Assembly (NCBI RefSeq): GCF_014203955.1
Contig: NZ_JACHKA010000001.1
Coordinates: 992,001-1,056,000 of the forward strand
DNA from: Sphingobium lignivorans
GTDB taxonomy: Bacteria > Pseudomonadota > Alphaproteobacteria > Sphingomonadales > Sphingomonadaceae
Length of the DNA: 64,000 nt
Reading direction: 5' to 3'
Both the position numbers and the translations under genes were made by a program. Below are positions 32,783 through 41,122 of the stretch, one piece after another. Numbering within the stretch: position 1 is the stretch's first letter; each line of letters starts with the position of its first letter. The notes under the pieces were generated by a model. It was given only the letters and a program-made list of their open reading frames with translations. It searched no databases and was not told the origin of the DNA.

Positions 32783-33356
32783 TAAAGCGAAAGGCTTCGA
32801 TTTTCGGGCCGAACTCACCGGGGTGATCCCCCACTTGCGCGCCTTTGCTCGCGGTCTGTGCGGCCGTCCGGATTTCGCGGACGATCTTGTGCAGGAAGCG
32901 TTGCTCAAGGCCTGGGCCGCGCGCGAGTCCTTCCAGCCGGGCACCAGCATCCGGAGCTGGACATTCGTGATCCTGCGCAATGTCTATCTCAGCGACGCGC
33001 GCCGCAATCGGTTCCGGGGCGACTATGACCCCGATCTTGCCGAGACGCTGCTCAGCCAGTCGGCGAGCCAGGAGGATGGGCTTCACATGGGCGACCTGCG
33101 ATCGGCCATGATGCGCCTTTCTCCAGAACGGCGCGAGGCCTTGCTGCTCGTGGGCGCGGGCGGTTTCAGCTACGAGGAAGCCGCCGACATCGCGCAATGT
33201 GCGGTGGGCACGATGAAGAGCCGGGTAGCACGCGCACGCAGGAGCATCGAGGATATGCTCGGGGACAATCCCTCGGGCGGCGGCGGCAAGTCCCCTCCGC
33301 GCTCGGTGTCGCACCGGGAAATCCTGGACGACCTCGACAAGGTCGCCAATCTGTAG
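32769..33356 (+). CDS. ecfG: General stress ECF sigma factor EcfG
   Basis: A 195-residue ECF sigma factor (ECF15 type). Region 2: LTGVIPHLRAFARGLCGRPD, FADDLVQEALLKAWAARESF, TSIRSWTFVILRNVYLSDAR. Region 4: LRSAMMRLSPERREALLLVG, AGGFSYEEAADIAQCAVGTM, KSRVARARRSIEDML. A 25-residue Gly/Pro/Ser C-terminal tail follows. It directs RNA polymerase to GGAAC-N16-CGTT promoters, four of which occur nearby. Start is an in-frame GTG at 32769 overlapping nepR. Confidence 0.95.
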   Translation: MSGADKAKGFDFRAELTGVIPHLRAFARGLCGRPDFADDLVQEALLKAWAARESFQPGTSIRSWTFVILRNVYLSDARRNRFRGDYDPDLAETLLSQSASQEDGLHMGDLRSAMMRLSPERREALLLVGAGGFSYEEAADIAQCAVGTMKSRVARARRSIEDMLGDNPSGGGGKSPPRSVSHREILDDLDKVANL

Positions 33357-33358
33357 CT

Positions 33359-33386
33359 TTCGCCGGGGTGCATCGGCCCCGGCGAA
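33359..33386 (+). terminator. Hairpin after ecfG
   Basis: TTCGCCGGGG and CCCCGGCGAA form a perfect 10-bp stem with an 8-base loop three bases after the ecfG stop, followed by a T-containing stretch (CCTTCTTTG). Probable terminator or 3' stabiliser. Confidence 0.55.
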
Positions 33387-33443
33387 GGAGCCTTCTTTGT
33401 CCTCGCCTGCATTTCCGTGGACGCGGCCGGCGTAAGCTGGCAC

Positions 33444-33833
33444 ATGCCGCGCATGAACCTGCGTACCAACGGGAGCGAAGAGCGCCCTGTCCCGAGCGTG
33501 GTCCTGATTGTCGAGGACAACGCCATCATCGCAATGAACACTGAGTCGTTGCTTCTCGACCTGGGCGTGGCGGATGTCCGCAGCGCTTCGAGCGTGACCG
33601 ACGCCCTGGCGCTCATGGACGAAGTGGATTTCCAGTTCGCCATTCTCGATTTGCGACTCAGCGAGGATGAAACCAGCCTGCCGGTCGCCGAACGGCTCCT
33701 GAAGGCAGGCACGCCTTTCGTCTTCGCGACCGGTTTCGGGGAGGAGGCGGACATGCCGGCCGGTTTTTCACACGCCCCCATTCTCAAGAAGCCCTACGGG
33801 TTCGAGGATCTGTCGCGCGTCCTGCGCGGCTGA
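33444..33833 (+). CDS. Single-domain response regulator, FAT GUY type
   Basis: A 129-residue stand-alone receiver. Acidic pocket VLIVEDNAIIAMN, phosphoacceptor Asp in FAILDLRLSEDETS, and the segment PFVFATGFGEEADMP, matching the F-A-T-G-x motif of the FAT GUY receivers that act in sphingomonad general stress signalling (SdrG). The conserved Lys is in HAPILKKPYGFEDL. Start ATG at 33444 rather than the upstream GTG because the intervening residues are not conserved-looking. It probably relays phosphate between HWE kinases and PhyR, or acts as a phosphate sink. Confidence 0.88.
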   Translation: MPRMNLRTNGSEERPVPSVVLIVEDNAIIAMNTESLLLDLGVADVRSASSVTDALALMDEVDFQFAILDLRLSEDETSLPVAERLLKAGTPFVFATGFGEEADMPAGFSHAPILKKPYGFEDLSRVLRG

Positions 33834-33918
33834 GTACAGAGGCAGGTCCAGCTTCTCTCGGGGGAGCGGCCTTCTGGCTCTGTTCGCCGGACAGGCCGAA
33901 GAGCGCAGCGTACGCCTT

Positions 33919-36243
33919 TTACGCGGCGTCCCTTGAATTACGCCGGGGGGCGGGAAGGCCGAGCTTGCGCAGGAAATCCTCCAGCGCCATCGGGCGGCCG
34001 ATATGATAGCCCTGGATGATGTCGCACTCCATGCGGGCGAGCGCATCGAGGACATTCTGGTCCTCGACGCCTTCGGCCACAACCTGCATGTCGAGCTCGT
34101 GGGCGAGCTTGATGGTGGAGTTGATGAGCACGGCGTCGCTTCGACTGGTGAGCACCTGCCGGACGAAATTCTGGTCGATCTTCAGTTCCGAGGCCGGCAG
34201 GCGCTTGAGATAGGAGAGCGTTGACTGGCCGGTGCCATAATCGTCGATCGAGATGTGGACGCCGAGCGCGCGCAGCGCCTCCAGCTCGGCGATGCCCTGG
34301 TCGTCGGCCATGTTGGCGGATTCAGTGATTTCCAGCGTCAGCTTGTCGGCCGGCATGCCGTAAGTATCGAGGAGCACGCGCAGGGGCGCTTCCAGCCGGT
34401 TCTTGCCGAGCATGCGCATTGAGAGATTGACCGCGACCGACAAGCCCAGCGGTGCGAAATCGGCAATGGCCCGTTCGAGCACATAGAGCGTCAGCCGTTC
34501 GATCCGGCCCGCATCCTCGATGGCACGGACGAAACGGTCCGGCCGGATGAAGCCCCGTTCCGGGTGGCTCCAGCGGATGAGCGCCTCGGCGCCCGTGATC
34601 GCGCCGGCGTGGAGATCGAGCTTGGGCTGGTAGGCCACCCAGACGTCGCCGCGCTTCAGCGCCTGCTCGAACTCGTTCAGGATGGAGAGCTTCCAGAAGA
34701 CCTCGTCATCATCGGTCTCATAGCGCTCCCACAACACGCCGCGATTGATCGCGTTGGTCGCGGCGAGCACGGCCTTGGGGAGAGCTTCCCCCACGGAAAG
34801 CGAGGGCTCGTCGCAGAAGCCTGCGTTGAGAGCGATGTCGACGGTCAGCTGGTCGACCTGCACGCCCGGGCCGAACAGCGCTTCCAGGCCTTCGAGGCTT
34901 CCCACGACCTCCGGCACCTGTTCCTCGCTGCGCCAGGCGAAGCTGTGATTGTCGATCTGGTAGATGCGTTCATGGCCGGCGGCGAGAATCAGGCGGTCGC
35001 GGATCTTGCCGAGCAGCTTGCCCTGCGCAGCGAAGCCGAGCAGCGCGGTCGTCTCCACATAATTGCGCAGGCAGACGACGACGGTCACGCCTTCTTCCCG
35101 CTCGTTGAGCTCCATCGCCGCCATGTTGGGCAGGCCCGCCTCCGCCGACTTGGTGATGCGATCGAGCATCGATTGCGCGGTGGCCAGCAAGATATGCGCG
35201 ACCAGTCCCGCGCCGATCGCGATCGTGCCGGCGCCGATGTCCAGCCGGACGAGCGAGAGATGCTCGATGATGATCTGCCCGAGCGGGAAGGCGAGGATGC
35301 CCAGGGCCAGCACGAAGGAGCGGAAGAGCGCGGTCAGGGGGACGGCGGCGCAGACCAGCAGGAGTGCCGCAAAGAGAGCAGGCCAGTCGCCGAGATCGGT
35401 GGGCCTGCCGGCCAGCAGCGTTTCCGCCGCCACGGCCTGGATGTACATGCCCGCTACCTTGTTGTGATAAGGCACGCTGTACTGGTCGCCGATGCCGAAG
35501 GCGTCATAGCCCACCAGCACGGATTTGCCCTTGAAGAAGCCCTTGGGGAAATTGCCCGCGAGCACGTCGGCATAGGAGATATGCGGTATCCGCTCGGGCC
35601 AGTAGGACCAGTCGATGAGGAGCCGGCCCTCGTCGGGGAAGGTCGTCCCGGCGAGCGCTTGCGCGAGCACGGGCAAGGTTTCGCCCAGCACCGGCATGTT
35701 GAGCGGGATGCGGCGGTGGAACTGGTCCGGGTCGCTCTTCACCCAGATGCTCACCGGCGTGACGAAGGGCAGCAGCGCCGCCGTAGGCAGGGCCTGGTGA
35801 ACGTCCCGGGTGTTCAGCCGGTTTTCCAGCAAGGTGGCGAGATAGATATCGCTATGGCTGCGCGAGAGCGCCCGGGCGAACAATTTGTCCTGCCGGAGGT
35901 CCGCCGCCGGCTGGTCGAAAATGATGTCGAAGGCGATGCGGCGCGCCCCGTCGCCATCGATGGCGTCGATCAGTTCCCCATGGCGGCTTCTGGGCCATGG
36001 CCATGTGCCCAAGGTCTTGATGCTCTGGGTGTCGATGGTGACGACGACCAAGTCCCCGCTCGGGGGCTTGGGAAGATGTTCGTAGCGCTTCTCGCGGACC
36101 TGATTGTCGAAATCGCGACCGGCGCCAGCCAGCGCCGCCGCAATGCCAACTAGGCATGCAGCGATCAGGACCAGGCTGCGGGCCGACCTCGTCAGGCCCG
36201 CAAGGAGGCGCAATCGAACCATCTTCCATACTCGGGGCGACAC
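33919..36243 (-). CDS. CHASE2 - degenerate GGDEF - EAL cyclic-di-GMP phosphodiesterase
   Basis: A 774-residue membrane protein. N-terminal membrane helix (about 20-42), a periplasmic CHASE2 domain (about 43-290, with VTIDTQSIKTLGTWPWPRSR, IAFDIIFDQPA and GKSVLVGYDAFGIGDQYSVP), three further helices (about 290-370), a GGDEF-like domain in which the signature is replaced by IYQIDNHSFAW, and a complete EAL domain: GAEALIRWSHPERGFI, AVNLSMRML, LEITESANM, ISIDDYGTGQSTLSYLKRLP, ELKIDQNFV and VVAEGVEDQ. Metal-binding residues of active phosphodiesterases are present, so it should hydrolyse c-di-GMP in response to an extracytoplasmic signal. GTG 36243 or ATG 36222 may be the start. Confidence 0.9.
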   Translation of the reverse strand: MSPRVWKMVRLRLLAGLTRSARSLVLIAACLVGIAAALAGAGRDFDNQVREKRYEHLPKPPSGDLVVVTIDTQSIKTLGTWPWPRSRHGELIDAIDGDGARRIAFDIIFDQPAADLRQDKLFARALSRSHSDIYLATLLENRLNTRDVHQALPTAALLPFVTPVSIWVKSDPDQFHRRIPLNMPVLGETLPVLAQALAGTTFPDEGRLLIDWSYWPERIPHISYADVLAGNFPKGFFKGKSVLVGYDAFGIGDQYSVPYHNKVAGMYIQAVAAETLLAGRPTDLGDWPALFAALLLVCAAVPLTALFRSFVLALGILAFPLGQIIIEHLSLVRLDIGAGTIAIGAGLVAHILLATAQSMLDRITKSAEAGLPNMAAMELNEREEGVTVVVCLRNYVETTALLGFAAQGKLLGKIRDRLILAAGHERIYQIDNHSFAWRSEEQVPEVVGSLEGLEALFGPGVQVDQLTVDIALNAGFCDEPSLSVGEALPKAVLAATNAINRGVLWERYETDDDEVFWKLSILNEFEQALKRGDVWVAYQPKLDLHAGAITGAEALIRWSHPERGFIRPDRFVRAIEDAGRIERLTLYVLERAIADFAPLGLSVAVNLSMRMLGKNRLEAPLRVLLDTYGMPADKLTLEITESANMADDQGIAELEALRALGVHISIDDYGTGQSTLSYLKRLPASELKIDQNFVRQVLTSRSDAVLINSTIKLAHELDMQVVAEGVEDQNVLDALARMECDIIQGYHIGRPMALEDFLRKLGLPAPRRNSRDAA

Positions 36244-36348
36244 AGTCCGCCCACGATCCAGATTGCAGAAAACTATGAAGAACTTCTTCCCGGCCGCGGA
36301 AAATGAACGGATTTCGGAGCGCGGCGGGGAGGCGAGAGACCTGCGGTC

Positions 36349-38442
36349 TTAGCCTTCCGCGATCTTGCCGCCAACCAGCCGTACCACCCGATCCGCTGCG
36401 GCGATCGTCTCCGGACGGTGCGCGATCACGATGCGCGTGATTCCAAGGGCACTGACCGCGCGATTGACGGCGGCCTCATGATCCAGATCGAGATGCGCGG
36501 TGCCTTCATCCAGCAGCAGCACATCAGGCCGGCGATAAAGTGCGCGAGCCAGCAGGATGCGCTGTTTCTGGCCCCCCGACAGCGTCGAGCCCATGTCCCC
36601 GACGAGCGTGTGATGGCGCATCGGCATCGCGTCGATGTCATCGAGGATCGAGGCCGCGCTCAGGCAGGCGCGCAGATGCTCCATGTCGACCTCCTCGAAG
36701 GAAGCGACATTATCGGCGATCGACCCGGCGTAGAGCACGTCGTCCTGCAGCACCGCCGCGACATGCTGGCGGAAGGCGCGGCGGCCATATTGGGAGAGGG
36801 GGCGCCCATCGATGAGCACGTCGCCCTGCACGGGATCGACAAGGCCGAGGATGATCTTGGCGAGCGTGCTCTTGCCGCCGCCCGAGGGGCCGGTGATGGC
36901 GATATGATCCCCCGGCGCGATCGACAGGTCGATGCCCGCCAGCACCAGCGGGTCATGCGCTCCGTAGGAGAAATGCACGTTGCGCAGCTCGATCCTGCCC
37001 TCGAATGCGGGCTGGACCAACGGCTCGGCGAAACCACGGTCCTCCTGGGTCTGAGCAATGTCGGCGATCTGATCGAGATGAAGATCGAGCAGGCGCAGCT
37101 TGATCCCTTCGTCCAGGAGCGATTGGCCGGCCTGCACGAACTGCTGGCGATAGGCGAGATAAGCGAAGAGCGTGCCCAGGCTGAGCGCCCCCGCCATGCT
37201 TCCCCGAATGGCGAGGAACACGACCAGCACCAGCTCGATCGCGGGGATGAGCGTTTTCGCGGTTTCGTGCCAGGCCTTGACCCGCTCGTGAAGGTAGCGC
37301 GCGCCCAGCGCATCAGTGAGGCGGTTCTGCCAATAAGCATGCCGCATGGCCTCGCGGCCGGAGAGGCGCAGTGTGACGATGCCGCGCAGGGTCTCGATCA
37401 CGGCACCCTGCTCGCGGGCCAGCGCCTTCACATATTCCGCCTCGCGCTGCTTCTCCGCGCGCAAAAGGCCGAGGCGGACGGCGCTGTAGGCAAGGAGGCC
37501 GAGCAACGAGACGAAGGCGAGCTGCGGGGCGATCAGCAGCATCATCACCAGCGTCAGCACCGAGAGCAGGCCGTCGATGAGCGCGATCGGCGCGCTCTCG
37601 ATGAGGAACCGCTGGATCGGAAGGATGGATTGGAACCGGGTGAGGATGTCCCCCACCTTCCGCTTTTCGAACCAGGCGATCGGCAGGCGGAACAGGCGCC
37701 GCGCCAGATTGGAGGTGATGCCGTAGGACAGGGCGGCACCGGAGGAGAGGAGAACGAGCTTGCGCAGCAGCGAGGCGCCCGCGCCGATCAGCGCCAGCGC
37801 CGCAAAACCCACCGCCAGCGTGATGAGCAGGTTGCTGTCCAGGCTGGAGAGCGCCTCGTCCACGGCCGTGCGCAGGTAGAAGGGCGAGGCAAGCACCCAT
37901 GCCTGCATGACGATGCTGAGGATGATCGTTTGCGCCAGCGCGCGGCGCAGGCCGGTGATGCCGCTCCACAGGTCCCGGAACCGCAGCGGCCGCTTCGACC
38001 GCACCGCGCGGAAATCCTGCGAAGGTCGCAGTTCCAGCGCGACGCCGCTGAAATGGCGCCCCACCTCGTCGAATTCATACCAGCGCGCGGTCCCGGCCGG
38101 ATCGACGATATAGGCCCGCTCCCGCTCTACGCGCTCCAGCACGACGAAGTGATTGAGATCCCAGTGGAGGATCGCGGGCAGGTTCAGCAGGTGCAGGCCC
38201 GCCATTTCGAGCTTGAGCGGACGCGGCAGCAATTGCATCGCATCCGCCGTCTGCATGAGCTGGCGAAGCGACATGCCCCGGGCACTGACGCCAAAGCGCT
38301 GGCGCAGCATGTTGAGGTCTATCTCATGGCCATGCCAGTTCGCGATCATCGCGAGCGCGGCGAGCCCGCATTCCGCCGCTTCGGTCTGGCGAATGAGGCC
38401 GATCCGCCGGCGACCGGAAAAATTGGCGGGGAAGATGTTCAT
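36349..38442 (-). CDS. C39 peptidase-containing ABC exporter for double-glycine leader peptides
   Basis: A 697-residue bifunctional exporter (PCAT type). Residues 1-135 form a C39 cysteine protease: catalytic Cys in RQTEAAECGLAALAMIANWH, His in LHWDLNHFVVLERV and Asp in AYIVDPAGTARW, all present. Then comes a six-helix ABC membrane domain (about 160-440) and a nucleotide-binding domain with Walker A ITGPSGGGKSTLAKIILG, signature STLSGGQKQRILLARALYRR, Walker B PDVLLLDEGTAHLD and switch His in IVIAHRPE. It would cut leaders after Gly-Gly and export the core peptide. ATG at 38442 overlaps the HlyD stop (ATGA). The 31-codon precursor gene lies upstream of the HlyD gene. Confidence 0.94.
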   Translation of the reverse strand: MNIFPANFSGRRRIGLIRQTEAAECGLAALAMIANWHGHEIDLNMLRQRFGVSARGMSLRQLMQTADAMQLLPRPLKLEMAGLHLLNLPAILHWDLNHFVVLERVERERAYIVDPAGTARWYEFDEVGRHFSGVALELRPSQDFRAVRSKRPLRFRDLWSGITGLRRALAQTIILSIVMQAWVLASPFYLRTAVDEALSSLDSNLLITLAVGFAALALIGAGASLLRKLVLLSSGAALSYGITSNLARRLFRLPIAWFEKRKVGDILTRFQSILPIQRFLIESAPIALIDGLLSVLTLVMMLLIAPQLAFVSLLGLLAYSAVRLGLLRAEKQREAEYVKALAREQGAVIETLRGIVTLRLSGREAMRHAYWQNRLTDALGARYLHERVKAWHETAKTLIPAIELVLVVFLAIRGSMAGALSLGTLFAYLAYRQQFVQAGQSLLDEGIKLRLLDLHLDQIADIAQTQEDRGFAEPLVQPAFEGRIELRNVHFSYGAHDPLVLAGIDLSIAPGDHIAITGPSGGGKSTLAKIILGLVDPVQGDVLIDGRPLSQYGRRAFRQHVAAVLQDDVLYAGSIADNVASFEEVDMEHLRACLSAASILDDIDAMPMRHHTLVGDMGSTLSGGQKQRILLARALYRRPDVLLLDEGTAHLDLDHEAAVNRAVSALGITRIVIAHRPETIAAADRVVRLVGGKIAEG

Positions 38443-39644
38443 TGCCGCGCCACCGCTGCGAAGGGATCGACCAGCCATTGCAGGAAGGAGCGTCGGGCCA
38501 GCACGATCCGGGCATCGAGCGCGAGGTCCGGGCGCAGCACCACGTTGCGGGCCCGCTGCCGCTCGCTGAGCGGTTGGAGCCGCGCGGTGACCAGGAAATA
38601 AGGCTGCGCGTCAGCCACGGGCGCCGCGCCGACGGTCTCCACCACGGCGCGGAACGTGCCATAATCCTGTACCGGATAGGCTGGCAGCGTCACGCGCACG
38701 TCCTGCCCCGGTGCGATCTGGGCGATCGTGGAGGTCGGCACCCGGAGCTCGGCGAGCCACCCCGTGCCGGGCGGTACGATGCGGCCGTAGATCGTGCCGC
38801 GCGCCACGCTTTCCCCCTCGCGAAAGCGAAGGGCAGTGAGGATGCCGGCGCGGGGCGCGACGAGATCGATCGTCCCGGCATTGGCGAGCGTGGCGCCTTC
38901 GCGCCGCACCTGCGCGAGCTGCGCGTCATAGCTGCCCTGTCCGGCCCGCAAATGGCTGGCGAGCTGATCCCGCTCGATGCGCGCGGCTGTAAGGGCATTG
39001 GCGTGGAGGCTGCGGCTCTGCTCCAGCCGAGCCAGGTCCTGACGGCGCGTGATGAGCAGTTCGCGCCGTTCCTGGAGATCGCGGCCGGAAATGAAGCCAT
39101 CCCGCGCCACCGCCTCGACGCGCGCCAGCTCCTGCCGGGAGGAAGCGATCAGTGCCTCCTGCGCTTCGATCTGCCGGTCGATCGCGCCGATCTGGCGTTC
39201 CTCGTCGCGAATGCGCTCGTCCAGCTTGCGCCGGTTTTCCTCGATCGCTTCGCCGGCGGCGCGGCGCTGCGTGGCGAGGGCGGCTTCCTCCTGGCCGAGT
39301 GCCTCGCGGCGCTCCTGCACCAGCGAGAGCCCGTCGGCGGCCTGGGGGCGCGCGATGCGGGCAATGAGCTGGCCTTCCCGCACCGGCTGACCTTCGCGCA
39401 CGAGGACCGAGGCGATCACGCCATCGTCCGGCAAGGCGATGCTGGCGACGCTGGTGGCGGGGCGCAACGTGCCGCTGGCTTTGATCGTTCGGCTATAGGA
39501 GCCGAGCGTCAGGAAGAGGACGAGGGCGAGGACAAGCGCCAGCAGCAGCCAGCCGATCGCCTGCCAGCGCAACGGCGGCACGAGGAACACCTCGCCATGG
39601 AGGCGGTGCTGATGATCGAGGGCCTGTTGCCTGAAGAGCTGCAT
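38439..39644 (-). CDS. HlyD family membrane-fusion adaptor of peptide exporter
   Basis: A 401-residue periplasmic adaptor. A cytoplasmic N terminus is followed by one membrane helix (WLLLALVLALVLFLTLGSYS, about 32-52), a lipoyl half-motif with DDGVIASVLVREGQPVREGQ, a long alpha-helical hairpin with coiled coil (about 105-255), the second lipoyl half LVAPRAGILTALRFREGESV and a beta-barrel domain to the end (APGQDVRVTLPAYPVQDYG). It connects the C39 ABC exporter to the outer membrane. It is coupled by ATGA to the exporter gene and begins 200 bases after the precursor peptide gene. Confidence 0.92.
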   Translation of the reverse strand: MQLFRQQALDHQHRLHGEVFLVPPLRWQAIGWLLLALVLALVLFLTLGSYSRTIKASGTLRPATSVASIALPDDGVIASVLVREGQPVREGQLIARIARPQAADGLSLVQERREALGQEEAALATQRRAAGEAIEENRRKLDERIRDEERQIGAIDRQIEAQEALIASSRQELARVEAVARDGFISGRDLQERRELLITRRQDLARLEQSRSLHANALTAARIERDQLASHLRAGQGSYDAQLAQVRREGATLANAGTIDLVAPRAGILTALRFREGESVARGTIYGRIVPPGTGWLAELRVPTSTIAQIAPGQDVRVTLPAYPVQDYGTFRAVVETVGAAPVADAQPYFLVTARLQPLSERQRARNVVLRPDLALDARIVLARRSFLQWLVDPFAAVARQ

Positions 39645-39771
39645 ATGTTCACCACCCTTGCCGGCTTCTAGGATGGCGGGCGGGGTCAGGGCTACAGCGA
39701 AATCGCGCGCGGGCGGCCAGGCGCGCCGCTCGGCGATCCGAAACGGGGCATCCGGTGCCGCAAACGAAAAT

Positions 39772-39810
39772 CCGGGCGGACAGGGGCCACGAAGCCCTTC
39801 ATCCGCCCGG
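39772..39810 (-). terminator. Hairpin between precursor peptide gene and exporter genes
   Basis: On the minus strand CCGGGCGGA pairs with TCCGCCCGG, enclosing an inner GGGC/GCCC stem, and the hairpin is followed by ATTTTC. It begins 34 bases after the stop of the 31-residue precursor and lies 127 bases before the HlyD start. Its form and place suggest a partial terminator that gives much more precursor than exporter transcript. Confidence 0.6.
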
Positions 39811-39844
39811 CTGTCATTTCAGTCCTTCAGCGGACTGCAACGGC

Positions 39845-39940
39845 TCAATTGTAGCCGCGAACACCCGTGTTCGATTCGTCGTTCGGCACGCCGCCGGCGA
39901 CAAGGTCAATTTCCTGCTCGTTGAGCTCTTCAATAATCAT
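39845..39940 (-). CDS. Double-glycine leader precursor peptide (putative microcin/signal peptide)
   Basis: A 31-residue peptide. Residues 1-17 are a textbook double-glycine leader: MIIEELNEQEIDLVAGG, with hydrophobic residues at the -4, -7 and -12 type positions and Gly-Gly at the cut site. The 14-residue core is VPNDESNTGVRGYN: polar, without Cys, Ser/Thr-rich or aromatic clusters typical of lanthipeptides. AGGAG lies seven bases before the ATG. It is the first gene of the unit with HlyD and the C39 exporter. No modification enzyme is encoded nearby, so the product may be an unmodified short peptide with antibacterial or signalling action. The gene is too small for ordinary gene finders; assignment rests on leader, SD and context. 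Confidence 0.85.
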   Translation of the reverse strand: MIIEELNEQEIDLVAGGVPNDESNTGVRGYN

Positions 39941-39957
39941 CGACGACTCCTGTTTTC

Positions 39958-39977
39958 AGTCGGCATTTCGGCCGACT
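39958..39977. promoter_or_regulatory. Perfect hairpin in the precursor leader
   Basis: AGTCGGC-ATTTCG-GCCGACT is a perfect 7-bp stem. On the minus strand it lies just before the SD of the precursor gene; on the plus strand it is followed by TTTT and would act as an intrinsic terminator against antisense transcription. Confidence 0.45.
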
Positions 39978-39985
39978 TTTCAGGG

Positions 39986-40020
39986 AATATAGGAAGGTTA
40001 ATCGAGCGTAAACCCGGGTT
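39986..40020 (-). promoter_or_regulatory. Candidate housekeeping promoter and operator of the precursor gene
   Basis: Minus strand TTTACG (40007-40012) and TATATT (39986-39991) separated by 15 bases could be -35 and -10 boxes, the spacing being short. The perfect palindrome AACCCGGGTT (40011-40020) overlaps the -35 and could be an operator. Confidence 0.35.
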
Positions 40021-40239
40021 AACCCTTAGTTGCGACAGATGGTTATTGAAGATAAAATTATGTAAAATCAATAACATGTTGCAGCATTGGGGCTGCATGC
40101 CTTGCGAGATGATGAGTCTGCACAGCCTCTGATGGTTGAACTGTCCCAAAACGGGCCACCGCATCATTGGCGCGTTTCGTCTGACTCGCCATTGACGAGG
40201 TAGCCGCAGTCAGCAGCGATGGCCCGGTTGAGATCGATC

Positions 40240-41010
40240 CGCCTCTGACTCGGGTGTCCCCTAGGATAGCCGGAAGCCAACCGGTTCCGGCCAGAAGCCG
40301 CTCGGCGGTCTGCACCAGGTCCCCGGTTTCTTCATGTCGGCGATACGGCGGTCAGCGCCCTCCTACACGCCGTGGGTACGGCCTTGAGATAGTTCACGCG
40401 ACGAAGGTGGGGGCCAGTCCTTGGTACGTCCAGCGCCAGCGGGGTCGCCAGCCTATCCGCTGTTTGCAGCAAACTGGGCTTGCGGTCCCACTGCAACGGC
40501 ATTCACGGTACGAGACGTGCAATGCGCCAGCAGCACCAAATGCCTCTCGAAGTCCAGCCCGACGATGAAGCCCCACAGGTCCGCTACGTCACGAGGCATC
40601 CGCTCGGCCCATGCCTCGTGCCGCTCGCTCGCCTTCGCGGCCTGCGGGGTATCCTCGCTCCAGTCAGCGTGACCCCCGAGCGGCGTCACGGTCGGACGAA
40701 CATCAAGGTAGCCCGCCTCGCTTAGCTGCAGAAGAGTTGCGCCGTGAGTATGTGACTCAGGGCGATCAGCGCCAGATCGGGCCGCTCGCCAAGCGCTACA
40801 CGCAAGGCCGGGTGTTCGACAGGCGGACAGGTCGCGGGTAAGGCTGCCGGAAATCGGCCGCCCGGTTCCTCATCCTCTTCCTCGATCTCCTGCGTCCTCG
40901 TCGCTGTCCTCCGCCTGCTCGTCCGCGACGGCCCGCGGGCCGATGGCTTCGCCTTTGCTCTGCAGCGAAGCCCGCCAACCGGTCGATCCGGCGCCGCGCC
41001 CCAGGCAATC
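40240..41010 (-). pseudogene. Decayed parB/RepB-like partition gene
   Basis: Three fragments of the C-terminal half of a ParB-like nuclease-domain protein appear in order in three minus-strand frames: HPALRVALGERPDLALIALS with HILTAQLF (about 40730-40830), YLDVRPTVTPLGGHADWSED with RHEAWAERMPRDVADLWGFI and LLAHCTSRTVNAV (about 40470-40710), and AERLLAGTGWLPAILGDTR (about 40250-40315). These match the order in plasmid-type ParB proteins. At least two frameshifts and lost segments show it is dead. It is probably a relic of a plasmid or integrative element. Confidence 0.65.
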
Positions 41011-41122
41011 AAGCAACAATCGAACGGTGTATGGGCGGCCGAACTGGCCAGAGTTGGGTAATCGGCGCCGGTTATTCCAGACAGAGAAGGCGGGCGACCG
41101 CCGGGATCGCCCTTCAGGCGCC

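Noticed and set aside
34564-36153. Plus-strand open frame of 529 codons
   Set aside because: Antisense to the CHASE2-EAL gene, whose motifs are unambiguous.
36418-39671. Two plus-strand open frames of 727 and 409 codons
   Set aside because: Antisense to the C39 exporter and HlyD genes; low-complexity shadows.
39658-40132. Plus-strand frames over the precursor peptide region
   Set aside because: They run antisense to the double-glycine peptide and the terminator hairpin, and lack an SD and protein-like composition.
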